Part shown: positions 26,991 through 38,147 of the stretch, piece after piece | Numbering within the stretch: the stretch's first letter is position 1 | Layout: every line of letters starts with the position of its first letter | Assembly (NCBI GenBank): GCA_002104945.1 | Contig: MCFH01000073.1 | Span: forward strand, 124,001 to 188,000 | DNA length: 64,000 nucleotides | Direction of reading: 5' to 3' | Source: Piromyces finnis | Lineage: Eukaryota; Neocallimastigomycota; Neocallimastigomycetes; Neocallimastigales; Neocallimastigaceae | Made by a program: the position numbers and the translations under genes | The notes under the pieces: model-generated | Databases searched by the model: none | Told to the model about the DNA's origin: nothing | What the model saw: only the letters and a program-made list of their open reading frames with translations

Positions 26991-27418
26991 TTAATATAAT
27001 ACTTTAAATAAATATTGGTCATATGAAATGAAAATCAAACGCCGCCGTTCATCTTATTAAAGTTCTATTATAAAAATTCATCCAACTGCTTTTATATATA
27101 TAAAAAAGAGAAAGTTTAAAAGATTTTTTTTTTAAAGTATATTATTCATTCTATCATTATTACTATTGAATGTACCTTTTTACATTTAATATTTTCTATC
27201 TAGGTAATAATTATAATAATAATAAGAATGTATTATCTTTTTTTTCTTTCTCCTTTGCTTGTACTCTTTACAACGCCCTTTTTTTTCATTAGTTATATTG
27301 AAAAATATATTAATTATTAATATTTATTAAAAAAATTAAATTCATACCATTAAAAAAAAGTTGTTTTTTTGAAAGTATGAAAAAATAATCAATGATTACT
27401 TTTATTTCTTTATTAACA

Positions 27419-27451
<33 letters not shown>

Positions 27452-27465
27452 ATTCCTTTATTATT

Positions 27466-27476
27466 ACTTTTAAAAC

Positions 27477-27480
<4 letters not shown>
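27466..27480. repeat. Target-site duplication, 3' side of LINE copy 1
   Basis: The 15 bases ACTTTTAAAACTATT here recur at 33173-33187 on the other side of the minus-strand LINE. They directly abut the T run that is the element's poly(A) tail. This is the footprint of target-primed reverse transcription. Confidence 0.9.
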
Positions 27481-27519
<39 letters not shown>

Positions 27520-27754
27520 GGCATCAAATATTTTAAACTTTATTATTAATTTAATTAAAATTATAATACATGTAATATAAAAATTAAAATAAAATAAAAA
27601 TAAAAAAAATATGTTTAAATAAACACAAATGAATAAAAATTGGGTATAATGTATTCTAGTAATTTTAATTAAAGTAAGAAAGCCACTATTATACTAAAGT
27701 ATAATAATTGTATTTGACTTCCAATGGGACACCGAGCCAAAGATCAAAATTTTA

Positions 27755-30700
27755 TCATGGGACAAAATTATGATCTCCATTGGTTGCGCTGGCCCTCCTG
27801 GCCTGTCTTACTGTTTCTTCAGCATTGACGCTCTTGGATGTTGCTTCAAACCTTTTGAACATTGACCATTGCTGGCCAATAGCAAAAGGCATGATTTTGG
27901 TTAGAAGTTCCGCGGTTACCGTCAAGAATGGTGTTCCTTCGTTAGTACCAGATTGAATCTGACGCTTACAAAGTTCTTTCCATTCCCTTGAATTGTAATT
28001 GATATTGTTAAAACTTCTTCCCCCAAGAAGGAATTTAAATATTTTACTGCACACACTAGAATAATCATACACATTAATATTCACCGGATTATTAGAACTA
28101 TTACTATCATTAACTAAATTACTATCTAAATTAGAATTATTATCTTCACTATTGCTATCATTACTAATATTATTATTTCTATTACTACTATTGTTATTAT
28201 TACTATTTCTATTATTACTATTACTACTATTGTTATTATTACTATTGTTATTATTACTATTAATATTATTACTATCTCTACTGATATTATCAATTTCATT
28301 ATTATTGATAGGACTATTGGAATTACGTTGACTGAAAAAATTTAATAGCTGGACTATGGAATCATAATGTTTAATACGGATATCTCTAAATGTTGGACAA
28401 TCTAATAACCAATGTTTAATACTTTGATCTCCACACTTGCAACATGGACAGTAGTTAGGACAAACTGGATCAACAAATTTGGCAGCTTTGGCAACTCTAG
28501 CATCCAACTTGTATCCGCTTCTTGCTTTCAATAGCCAGTAGAAGCCATAGGCAAACTCTGGGTATTCATAACATAATTTAATAAAATCTTTAGTTTCAAT
28601 AAATTTATTATCATCATAATATTGCGCTTTGATTGAATTCCCTTTGAGATCTTTCCAATAAAAGTTTTTAACTGCTTTAACATCTCCATGTTTCTTTAGT
28701 TTTTTATCAAGTGTCCTACTTGATTTGCACCACGTGTATTTTCTAAATTTAGGAATGTAATTGACAAGGTGTGAGATAATACAATTTGAGTTTTTCCATT
28801 TGTTAAAACATCTAACCTGAGCTAACGCACATTTGGCTGACAATGGAGGAATATTCAAATCTTTTGAGATAGAGTATAAAGATATAAACGATACAGCTTT
28901 ATGAACTCCGGCAACCCATCGTATTCCTTTGTTAACATGCTTCTGAGCAATCCTAGACCTAGCTTTGTTGGATCCAAGTAATGGTGCAAAGTATGAAACT
29001 CTGCTAATCACTTGAGAGTTAAGTACTAGTTTTTTGAAAGGAATAGGAATATTAGGATTTCTTAAGAATTTACTGACTGAGAAAAGCCCTTTCAAAACCT
29101 TGTTATTAAGAGCTTTAATTACTGGTTTAAGGGACAGATTCTTATCAAATGGAACACCAAGATAAGTGTAGCAGTCAGTAGTTGGAATGGGTTGTCCTGC
29201 TAAGTAAAATGTTGGATCTCTCTTGTTCTGATTTTCTATTGATTCAGGACGAATCACCATCGTTGAACATTTCTGGATACCAAATTCCATTTCATTATAC
29301 AAGGCCCATTCATTAACTCTTCTAAGCATCTTTTTTAAGCATCCTCTTGTTGGAGCACAAATAACTATATCATCTGCAAAAAGTCCACCACAGCATCGAG
29401 TGTCACCTAAACTGACTCCGAGATCTTCACACTCTTTAAATATATCATTAATAAAGAGATTAAAAAGAATAGGCGAAAGTGGGCAACCTTGACGGACTCC
29501 TTTCTTCACATCAAAAGATTTCGAGAATTGTCCATCTAATTTGACATTAGCCTTAGATGTTAAATATAAATTTTTGATAAATTGTAAACTCTTACCTCGG
29601 ATTCCTAAACAATCTAATTTATGGAGAATATTACCGATTGGGACTGAATCGTATGCTTTCCTGAGATCTAAAAAGGCCAAATATGTCTCTGTATTATCTA
29701 ATTGACGTCTACGGCATATTTCTTGGATTGAAATGAAAAGACTGATACTTTCTTCCTTTTTTCGAAAACCAAATTGTTCAGGTCTAATGAAATTATTCTT
29801 TAGACCATATTCTGAAATTCTAGTGGTGACAATTTTGGAAATCAACTTAATACCATTATTGATAAGTGATATACCTCGATAGTTATCACAATCTGTCAAA
29901 TCTCCCTTCTTAGGAATAGAAACAATACTGGATTCATTCCATGAGTTGGGGAAGTCTCCATCCCAAATACGGTTGAATAATTTAAGAATAAAATTTAAAC
30001 CATGAGCGTCATTATCTGAAGTGGTATTACCAGAAGAATTATTATCTGTAGCATTATTAGAATCATTACTTGATGGAATTAATGCTTTGTAAAATTCAAT
30101 TGGAATACCATCCGGACCTGATGCTTTATAATTCGGAGTAGAGAGGATAGCTGACTTGACTTCATCAATACTAATATCTTGGTTGATATCCCACTCATCA
30201 AGCATAGGAAGTGAAAAACGTTTATTCGTTGGTTCTTCATACCAATGCTCTAAATCAAGACTTACACCACTTGGATCTGATGCAAGGTTTTCGAAATGAT
30301 CATGCCACACTTCTAGTTGTTCTTCCGTAGCAACAACTAATTCTCCATTTTTATTTTTAATTGGTTGAGCAATAAAGAAAGAATCTTTTCCAATTTTTGC
30401 AGTTTTCTTGATCCATTTCCAGGCCTTCTTAGGATTATGACTCTTCATATACTCACATCCTGTTTTAATCCAATGAAGATATTCTTGCTTCCTAAATTCA
30501 TTACATCTTTTGTGGATGTAATCAATGAGCTTACGGTAGATTTTAATTCGTTTAATAAATTCATCTATATCATAAATTCTTTCTTTTTTAAATCTCTTAT
30601 ACAACTTCATTTTGATTTTTTGGAGATTAAAAATTTGTTGTGAAATATGAAATGAAGACTTTATAACATTATTTGCTGAAGTAATACTGAGCTCGTCTGC

Positions 30701-32278
30701 AATTGAAAAAGCAGTTGAAGTAAACTCTTTGGAAAGTTCATCTGTAGAAACATTAGGATCGTTGAATTTTGCTGAAAGAATTTGGAATTTATTATGACTG
30801 ATAATAGATTCCTTTTCCTCAATACATTTTAATCTATTCCATTTCAGAATTTTCTTAGGAACATTAAAGTCATTAGAAAAATCTTCCATAGGAATAATTT
30901 TACCATTAATAAGAAGTGGCTTATGGTCTGATACAGGATAAAAATTATTTATAAATGATCCTGAGTGAATAAGATCTTTCATCTTCGAATTGATAAGAGC
31001 ATGGTCAATGTCGGAAGATTGATCACCTCGAGTCCAAGAGATAGTAGACCCTCTAAGCGGAAGAATTTCCCAATCTCCTAATCCATTAGTTGATAACCAG
31101 TTGGATAATTTTACTTTAGACATATTAAAATCACCAACAAGAATCGATGGATGGGATGAATGAGTTTGTAACCACAAGCGAACTTCTAACTTTGCATGAT
31201 CAACATAGATGTTGTGATGACTATGAGGCATATAAACATTACCAATCGAGCATTTGAATCTATTCCAGAGACTAAAAGTATAAATAGAAATAATATACTT
31301 TCCAGAGAAGTTTTCAAGTGAGGCTTGACATGAATTATGAAAACCTAAATATAAACCTCTCATTCCAGGAACTGATTCGTCAGCTTTCTTGAAAAAGTGT
31401 CTATAGTTTCGCAAAGTAACACGACAAGGATAATCTGTATTCGAACCAGAACCATTACCAGTTTCTTGGAAACATAAAAATAATGGTTTGAAAATAGCTG
31501 TGAAATAGCTAATACTATCTCTCTTTTCATGATTCCACCCATTGGTGTTCCAACTAAGACAAAAAGAAAAGTTATCAGGCTTGTTGGATGAGGAAGAATC
31601 GTTGCTATTATTATTATTATCAAGGTCATCATTATTAATGGATGATGCATCAGAGGAATAAGTAGAACTATTACTAGATGGCTGTGAAACTGAAGAACTA
31701 TCAACTATTGAACTGTTATCAGAGTTGATAGAGCTATTAGAATTAATTGTTGAATGTTGAGATTGAAATTGTGTTTGCTGTAGATCTGGAATATTTTCAT
31801 GATGGGAAACTTGTTGAAGATCTTGTTGAAGATCTTGTTGAAGATCGGATTGTTGATGAGATTGTTGAACTGATTGTTGAAATGATTGTTGAATAGAATG
31901 TTGATGTTTATTAGAAACTAAAATTTTACGTTTGAGTGTAGAAAAAGTGTATTTGTGATTCCTTCTACTACGAGCTGAAAAGGAAATTGAGGTAACTGAA
32001 AGTTTCTTCTTTAACATGTGTAAGATTTTAATACAATCTTTTGATGAACCATGAACCTTGACTAAGAAAAAGTGATCATTGAAAGTTTGAAAATATTTAA
32101 CACTAATAACTGAATTAAATTTATCTTCTAGAATAACCTCGAGTTTTTCCCATAGCATATTTACTGACCATGATCGAATACCACGGATAAAGAAGGAGCG
32201 AATATCATCTAAGGGGATACCATAAGACCGGGTACCACGTCTGATATAATTCTTATCTTTAATATAAAGGACTGACAT
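27755..32278 (-). CDS. LINE polyprotein: APE endonuclease, reverse transcriptase, zinc knuckle
   Basis: 1507 residues. An N-terminal basic domain of about 120 residues with no recognised motif is followed by a Gln-rich repeat (QQS/DLQQ, about 127-157) and a Ser/Asn linker. The apurinic-type endonuclease spans about 238-457, with SWNTNGW, FQETG, VGDFNMS, DIDHALI and SDHKPL. The reverse transcriptase spans about 690-1050, with ASGPDGIP, NYRGISL, FLDLRKAYDSV, GVRQGCPLSP and the catalytic FADD (about 967-970). A CCHC knuckle of form C-x2-C-x6-H-x4-C uses C1279, C1282, H1289 and C1294. An Asn-rich tract (about 1320-1390) leads to a conserved C-terminal domain of about 110 residues that I do not recognise. 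The protein nicks target DNA and primes reverse transcription of its own RNA. All catalytic motifs are present. Confidence 0.95.
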   Translation of the reverse strand: MSVLYIKDKNYIRRGTRSYGIPLDDIRSFFIRGIRSWSVNMLWEKLEVILEDKFNSVISVKYFQTFNDHFFLVKVHGSSKDCIKILHMLKKKLSVTSISFSARSRRNHKYTFSTLKRKILVSNKHQHSIQQSFQQSVQQSHQQSDLQQDLQQDLQQVSHHENIPDLQQTQFQSQHSTINSNSSINSDNSSIVDSSSVSQPSSNSSTYSSDASSINNDDLDNNNNSNDSSSSNKPDNFSFCLSWNTNGWNHEKRDSISYFTAIFKPLFLCFQETGNGSGSNTDYPCRVTLRNYRHFFKKADESVPGMRGLYLGFHNSCQASLENFSGKYIISIYTFSLWNRFKCSIGNVYMPHSHHNIYVDHAKLEVRLWLQTHSSHPSILVGDFNMSKVKLSNWLSTNGLGDWEILPLRGSTISWTRGDQSSDIDHALINSKMKDLIHSGSFINNFYPVSDHKPLLINGKIIPMEDFSNDFNVPKKILKWNRLKCIEEKESIISHNKFQILSAKFNDPNVSTDELSKEFTSTAFSIADELSITSANNVIKSSFHISQQIFNLQKIKMKLYKRFKKERIYDIDEFIKRIKIYRKLIDYIHKRCNEFRKQEYLHWIKTGCEYMKSHNPKKAWKWIKKTAKIGKDSFFIAQPIKNKNGELVVATEEQLEVWHDHFENLASDPSGVSLDLEHWYEEPTNKRFSLPMLDEWDINQDISIDEVKSAILSTPNYKASGPDGIPIEFYKALIPSSNDSNNATDNNSSGNTTSDNDAHGLNFILKLFNRIWDGDFPNSWNESSIVSIPKKGDLTDCDNYRGISLINNGIKLISKIVTTRISEYGLKNNFIRPEQFGFRKKEESISLFISIQEICRRRQLDNTETYLAFLDLRKAYDSVPIGNILHKLDCLGIRGKSLQFIKNLYLTSKANVKLDGQFSKSFDVKKGVRQGCPLSPILFNLFINDIFKECEDLGVSLGDTRCCGGLFADDIVICAPTRGCLKKMLRRVNEWALYNEMEFGIQKCSTMVIRPESIENQNKRDPTFYLAGQPIPTTDCYTYLGVPFDKNLSLKPVIKALNNKVLKGLFSVSKFLRNPNIPIPFKKLVLNSQVISRVSYFAPLLGSNKARSRIAQKHVNKGIRWVAGVHKAVSFISLYSISKDLNIPPLSAKCALAQVRCFNKWKNSNCIISHLVNYIPKFRKYTWCKSSRTLDKKLKKHGDVKAVKNFYWKDLKGNSIKAQYYDDNKFIETKDFIKLCYEYPEFAYGFYWLLKARSGYKLDARVAKAAKFVDPVCPNYCPCCKCGDQSIKHWLLDCPTFRDIRIKHYDSIVQLLNFFSQRNSNSPINNNEIDNISRDSNNINSNNNNSNNNNSSNSNNRNSNNNNSSNRNNNISNDSNSEDNNSNLDSNLVNDSNSSNNPVNINVYDYSSVCSKIFKFLLGGRSFNNINYNSREWKELCKRQIQSGTNEGTPFLTVTAELLTKIMPFAIGQQWSMFKRFEATSKSVNAEETVRQARRASATNGDHNFVP

Positions 32279-32924
32279 GATAATAAATTCTAATTAAAAA
32301 ATATTGAATATAAAATAAATACTAATAAAAATTATAAATATAACGTATATGGAAAAAATCTGTCTCTCTCTCTCTTCTTAAAAGTACTGGATAGTACAAA
32401 AATTGTTACGATGCTTTGTTTAAAGTTTCATTTTTTTTTGAATTCTAGTTGTAAATTTTCTTTAAAAATTCTAGTTTTGGTTTGTTGTTAGTAAATTCGA
32501 TTCGCTTTTTGACACTAAAATTGTTTGACTTTACTTTTCATTAAATATTTAAATTGGTAAAAAATTTGAATCAAGAATGTCGACACCAGAAAGCTTGTGA
32601 ATAGTATTTTTACATGATGTAGAGTGAATCAGTCTCTTACAAGAAACAATACAACAATAGCTACATGAATATAAAAATACAATGCAAATGCTAAAGTTGA
32701 CTACATTGGATTCTTACAAGAGAAGAGTAGTACTACATGAATACATGAATAAAAGAAAAAAATACAGCAACAAAATGTATTACTCTTCTAATTAAATACT
32801 ATACAAACTTACCTGAGTATCAAACATTCAACTTATTCATCAAATACTTAAATTCGATGAATAAAATGTTTTTTAATCGCTCAGTACCATGAGCTTAGTC
32901 CTAATAATTTTCCCTTAAAGACTA

Positions 32925-33172
32925 ACCAAGCATCCATTGCGCAATGCTTGGATTTAATTCTTTCTACTCTCTCAGTACCATGAGCATGAGTAGACCCCCT
33001 TGATAAACTCCATTTATTAAATAAATGAAGGCACGTTCCTAAGAGGGCACCAAGCATCCATTGCGCAATACTTGGATTTAATTCTTTCTACTCTCTCAGT
33101 ACCATGAGCATGAGTAGACCCCCTTGAGAAACTACATTTATTAAATAAATGAAGGCACGTTCCCAAGAGGGA
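32925..33172 (-). repeat. Tandem 5' monomers of LINE copy 1
   Basis: Two units of about 124 bp (33172-33048 and 33047 to about 32925) begin with CCCTCTTGGGAACG and CCCTCTTAGGAACG. Each carries the same ordered set of potential hairpins described for copy 2. A shorter third remnant of the CTCATGGTACTGAG hairpin follows. Confidence 0.85.
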
Positions 33173-33187
33173 ACTTTTAAAACTATT
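33173..33187. repeat. Target-site duplication, 5' side of LINE copy 1
   Basis: ACTTTTAAAACTATT, identical to 27466-27480. It marks the exact 5' boundary of the element, so the first monomer begins at or within one base of 33172. Confidence 0.9.
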
Positions 33188-33984
33188 ACTTTTAATGGAA
33201 TACAAAATGTTTTAAAAAAAAAAAAGATTTGATCTAGAATTAAAAAAAATTTAACGGCGGTTTATTTTATGTTAGATCTTTATTATTCTAATTATTATTA
33301 TTCTAATTATTCTAATTATTATTCTAATTAGATCTTTATTATTCTAATTATTATTATTCTAATTATTCTAATTATTATTCTAATTAGATCTTTATTATAC
33401 TAATTATTATTATTCTAATTAGATCTTTATTATTATTATTATTCTAATTATTCTAATTATTTATTTCTATTATTACTCTAACTACTATTTTTATTATAAT
33501 AATCTATCTTGTTTATTTCTTTTATTATTATTATTTAATATTATCTTTTTTTTTATTTTTAACTATTTAGTAAAGTTTAATTATTATATTTTTTTAAATT
33601 TTAATTTTTAAAAATGAGGATAAAACTCTAATAAATAATAAAATTAATTTTTAATTTATTGTTTTTAATTTATTTTATATTAATTAAATTAAAAAAATAT
33701 TAAAATTCTTAGGGTTACACAATATTTTTTTGAAAATAAAAAAATTTTTTTTTTTTTAATTTTTTTATATTTTCATTTCAAAAAAAAAAAAGTTTTTTGC
33801 TGATTTTTATTAATAAATAATAAATAAAATAAAAAAGAAATTTTATTTTTTATTTATTAATAAAGAAAAGAAAAAAAAAAAGTGAAAGGAAATAAAAAGA
33901 AAAAGAAACTTTACACTATAATAAAAATAAAAAAAAAATAAAGAAAAAATTAAAAAAAAAAAAAATTAAAAAAATTTTTCAAAA
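33188..33984. other. Spacer between LINE copy 1 and CotH gene 1
   Basis: It contains a 56-bp tandem repeat array (33275-33440) and then A/T homopolymer tracts leading into the CotH gene. The A-rich leader immediately before 33985 probably lies in the promoter/5' UTR. Nothing coding was seen. Confidence 0.6.
33275..33440. repeat. 56-bp tandem repeat beginning GATCTTTATTATTCTAATTA
   Basis: Unit starts at 33275, 33331 and 33387 are exactly 56 bp apart, with a shortened unit from 33422. Inside each unit TTATTATTCTAA and TTCTAATTA words recur, so it is a higher-order microsatellite. It lies about 90 bp from the LINE 5' boundary. Confidence 0.85.
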
Positions 33985-36490
33985 ATGAAGAGTTTAGTTA
34001 TTTTCACATTTTTAGCAATGGCATTCAATGCCTTACTTGTTCAATCAAAAGGTTGGTAAATAAAAGATACTTTTTATGATAGATACAATTTGCAATAAAT
34101 AAATTATATATTTCAATATTTTTGTAATTTTTATGTAAATGACATAATTTGGCAAAATAAAGTGATGATAAAATTACTAAATATTAAATATTCCATTTTT
34201 TATAAAATCAACAACTTTTATGAATGAATGAATAATGAATAAATGAATAAAAAAAAAAAAGTAACTTTCAAGGTTATTGCTGTCTCTGGAACTCCTTCAG
34301 TTGTTATTAACAAAAAAAAATATACAATGAAGGTGGAAGAATATCCAGTTTATTCAGTTACTGTTGATGTTAATGCTCCAGTAAATTATCACTATGCTTT
34401 AGGTTCTGAAGAAGAATCCTTTACTCGTACTCTATCCAGTGGAACAACTACTTTAAATGAATTTTTTAAAAGAAAGGTTACTGTAAAGAAACATCCACTT
34501 TTACCAAAGGCTTATGATACCTTTTCAACCCTTAAACAATCAAAACTTTTTGATGGTTTGTATTTTATAAATAGATTATTTTATAAAGATATATATATGT
34601 AATTTCAAAAAAAAAAAAGTCCTGTGATAATATATTATTATAATATCCTATCTCATCAATTCTTCTATCATCCTCTATCATTGTTGAAATATAATGATTA
34701 AAATTTATTATGTTTTGTTGTTGTATGATTGATTATGTAGATACTCATGTTGCTACCATTCTTATCGAAGCTAATCAAAGTCAAATAACTTCTTTACACA
34801 AAAATGTTAGAAGTACAACCAAGGTTGATGCCAAGATTTATTATGTTTCGTAAATATCAAAAAAGTATAGTTTTTTTTTCTCCTTTAAAAAAAAAATAAA
34901 AAATATTAATGAAAATTTTTTAATTTATATACCTCTATAGTCCATACAATGTCAAGGTTTTCCCAAATGCTAAAATTGCTCTTAGTGGTCAATCTGTAAG
35001 TTTTTTTTTTTTTTTATAAAAAAAAATTATTTTTATTTTTGAAATGTTCATGAAAGTAATAATAATCCATCTTTATACTATATATAAATATATATATAAA
35101 AATGATTGAATTTCTTTATAAATTCTTTTTTTTCGAAAAAAAAATAAAGACTATCTATAACAAAAAACTTAGTTACAAAATTTCTGATCTTAAAACTAGT
35201 GATGACAAAGAATTATATGGTCGTTCTACCCTCAAGTTAAGAGCAGAATATGTTGATCCATCTTTCATGAGAGAAAAAACTTATTTGGATATGTTAAATG
35301 CTGTTGGTGCTCCAACTGCTCAAGGTAAATTTGCTCGTGTTTTCATTAATAAGAGTCCAATTGGTTTATTCCTTTTAACCGATGATTTTGATAACAAACA
35401 TTTCCTCAAGAGTACTTTTAATAATGGTGAAAAGTATGCTACCGCCAATGCTATATTCAAGGCTGATGCTGATGGTGATCATTTAGGAGATTTAAAGTAT
35501 CATGGCAGTAGTAGTAGTTATTATGACATTTACTCTTACAAGGGTGATTTAGAAAATGTTAACAAGTCCAAAATGGTAAACGATATTTTAGTTCCATTCT
35601 TACAAGACATTTCAAAATACCCAAGTACTAAAAAATTAAATATGGATACCTATGCTTTCTTAAGATCTATGGCTGTTGAATTTCTTGGTTATGCTCCAGA
35701 TAATTTCTGGCAAACTCCAGGTAATTTTTATTTATTCAAGGACAACAGTAAGAACAAATGGTTCTTTATCGATAGTGATTTTGATATGACTTTTGGTCAT
35801 GGTAATCCTCAATTTATTGTTTCCTCCTCTCTCAATAATTTCTTAGACAAGAAATCAAACAAGTCTAGACCACTTCTTGATAATCTCAGAAAGGATTCTT
35901 CCCATAATAAATATTTAAATAATGTTATTCAAAGAATGCTTCAAACCTGTTTTAATATTAATGCTGCTGGTCCACGTATTGATTCTTTTGCCGAATTAAT
36001 TAAGGAAGATGCTTTATGGGATTTCAAATTATCCAGAGTCAATACATATACCGGTCATTCCATTACCACCTATAATTATTCTGAATCTGATTTTACCCGT
36101 GAAATCAGTAACACTTCCAAGGCTACCTATCCATATCCAATTAAAAAGTGGATTATTGACAGAAGTAAGAATGTTGCTTCTCAACACAAAATTTCTGTCC
36201 CATCTACTCCAAAAACCGATCTTGGTTACTTTATTCCAGAATATGAAACTGTAAGTGATCATGTTACCACTAGTAGTCCTGTTGTCAATGCCCCAACAAC
36301 CAAGGTCACCACCACTAAAGTCATTACTATGACTACTACTAAGGCTTCCCTTCCAACTTCAACTGATCAATGTGGTTCTGGTGTTGCTGTTTGTGCTTCT
36401 AACCTTTGTTGTAGTAAATATGGTTGGTGTGGTAAAACCAAGGATCATTGTAGTACTGGTTGTCAAAAGGCTTTTGGTCAATGCTGGTAA
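33985..36490 (+). CDS. Secreted CotH-kinase-domain protein with one CBM18 (CotH gene 1)
   Basis: Five exons by eye: 33985-34051, 34262-34555, 34741-34849, 34941-34995 and 35150-36490; phases agree and give 621 residues. A signal peptide (about residues 1-20) leads into a beta-rich N-terminal region ([16 protein letters not shown]). A CotH-type atypical kinase domain follows, with [31 protein letters not shown] and the acidic signature [13 protein letters not shown] (about 382-394). A Thr/Val-rich linker leads to a C-terminal hevein-type chitin-binding module (about 583-621) with all eight cysteines. CotH kinases phosphorylate secreted proteins in Bacillus spore coats, and CotH domains are numerous in gut fungi. 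A role at the fungal cell wall or cellulosome is inferred. The paralogue downstream (38148-40780) has the same intron positions and supports every join. Confidence 0.9.
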
Positions 36491-36894
36491 AAAAAAAAAA
36501 AAAAAAATGTATAGATATAGATCCTAGCAATATATACAATAGAATTTAAAAAAACATATCATCACCTGTATATACCCTAGTAGACTAGTAGGCATAAAAA
36601 TAATAGAATAAAAAGAAAGAAATAGATTTTCTTTATAAAGAGTTTGTTGATCTAACTCGTAAAAAAAAAAAAAAAAACCCTTTATTGTATTATAAAAATG
36701 AAAAGAAAACAAACAACAAAAAAGTTATCATCCTTCTTTATTAAAAAGTTAATAATTATCCAATCATAAAATAGTTTTTTTTTAAAAAAAAAGAATTATA
36801 GATATATATATATTTATTAAATAAATAAACAATTTTTTGTAAAAAAAAAAAAGAAACAATAGAAATAAATAAATAAGAATATATTTTATTATTT

Positions 36895-36936
<42 letters not shown>

Positions 36937-38147
36937 CAAAAAAAAAAAAAAAAAAAACACAATGCACACATGAATTGTTGTATGTCTATGTGGAGTATAC
37001 AATCACAAAGTTTTTAATTTAAATTTTTTGAAAAATTTCACTTTTTTTTTATATATACAAAATATATTATGATATATATAAACTATTAATTAATCAATAT
37101 GACTAATCCATTATTTTAATAGCAATAATTAATATAATTAATATTAAGAATACTAGTAGTATCATTGTATCATCATCATCATCATTAATAACAATAAATA
37201 ACAAAGAGTAATAACAAATAATAATATAATTAGTGGTATCCTTCATTAGCAATAGATTTCTTTAAATATTATTATTATAAAAAGGTAGAATAAACTTTTT
37301 TTACTCTTTAATTAACTTAAAAATTCATAAACGTTTTATATTTAAAACAAGCAAAAGCAAACTTATCCAATAATAAGTTTTCATTTTAAAAATGAAATAG
37401 AATATTTTTGGACAAAACAAGAACAATTCTAGACTCATGACTTTTTCTTATTTTTGTGTTCAGATGCAATAGACGAAAAAAAAAAAAATGTATATAGATT
37501 TGTTTGTAGTTCTATAGATTATATAAAAAAAAAGGAAAAAAAAAACTTTATTAATTCGTGTGTGAAATAGAAATTTATGTATTAACATCAGAACATGGCA
37601 TGAAGAATACAAAAAAAGTTTGAATTTCTTTTTTACTTTTTTTACTTTTCAAAAGCAGTTTTAAAATGACTTTTCTTTGATACAAAATGATCAAAATTAA
37701 AAAAACTTTTTTTGGTTAAATTAAAGAACTTTATTTAATAATTTTTTTTATTTTTTTGATTTCTAAATAGAAATTTTTAGATTAAAAAAAAGTTTATTAA
37801 ATATAAAAAAAAAAATTTTTTTTGTTACACAAATACCTAAGAAAAAAGAAAAAAGAAAAAGAAAAAAGTAATCAAGCATGTTCCTATAAAAATAAAAAAC
37901 TTTTCTTTTTTTTTGGTTTTTTTTTCTTTTCTTTTCAAAAAAAAAAAAAAAAAAAAAAATAGATTAAATAGAAATAATTAATAATAAAAAAAAAGGAAAG
38001 GAAAGAAAAGAGAAATTATTAATTATTTTATTTTTATTATTAAAAAAAAAAAAAATAAAAAATAAAACAAAATAAAATAAAATAAACTAGAAAATAAAAT
38101 AAACTAGAAAATAAACTAGAAATATAATTATTTAAGTATAAAAAAAA
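36491..38147. other. Intergenic region between the two CotH genes
   Basis: AT-rich and noncoding. It holds an AT dinucleotide run (36898-36931), many A tracts and, just upstream of the second gene, a repeated AATAAACTAGAAA motif (about 38084-38120). No gene supported. Confidence 0.55.

Larger units (their letters stand above)
20169..27465. other. 7.3-kb gene-poor AT-rich region
   Basis: No protein-coding gene, tRNA or rRNA can be supported on either strand. It contains homopolymer tracts (A run about 20719-20747), a TTA/TTG triplet run (20870-20921), a CA-rich patch with CACCA words (21657-21722), a tandem duplication near 22505-22575, a G-rich minisatellite (23235-23700), an ACTACCATTTAAT tandem repeat (23878-23940), a dispersed direct repeat (24561-24645) and an AAATAAATGAAT tandem array (26864-26947). 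Open frames here are all low complexity. Confidence 0.6.
27481..33172 (-). mobile_element. Full-length LINE (non-LTR retrotransposon), copy 1, intact
   Basis: About 5.7 kb in minus orientation, bounded by a perfect 15-bp target-site duplication (27466-27480 and 33173-33187). From its 5' end: two tandem monomers of about 124 bp (33172-32925), a leader to the ATG at 32278, one 1507-codon frame, a 3' UTR of roughly 240 bp ending in TTTGATGCCGTT, and a poly(A) tail seen as T at 27481-27516. The single frame combines an APE-type endonuclease, reverse transcriptase and C-terminal zinc knuckle; no separate ORF1 was found. An intact frame with a perfect duplication points to a young, possibly active element. 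Confidence 0.95.

Noticed and set aside
27392-27580. Short plus-strand open frame at the LINE copy 1 boundary
   Set aside because: It consists of ATT repeats plus the LINE poly(A) tail read as Phe codons and crosses the element boundary.
34243-34602. 119-codon open frame beginning in the intron of CotH gene 1
   Set aside because: It starts in intron 1 and reads past the exon 2 donor. The paralogue shows the true exon is 34262-34555, preceded by a signal-peptide exon.
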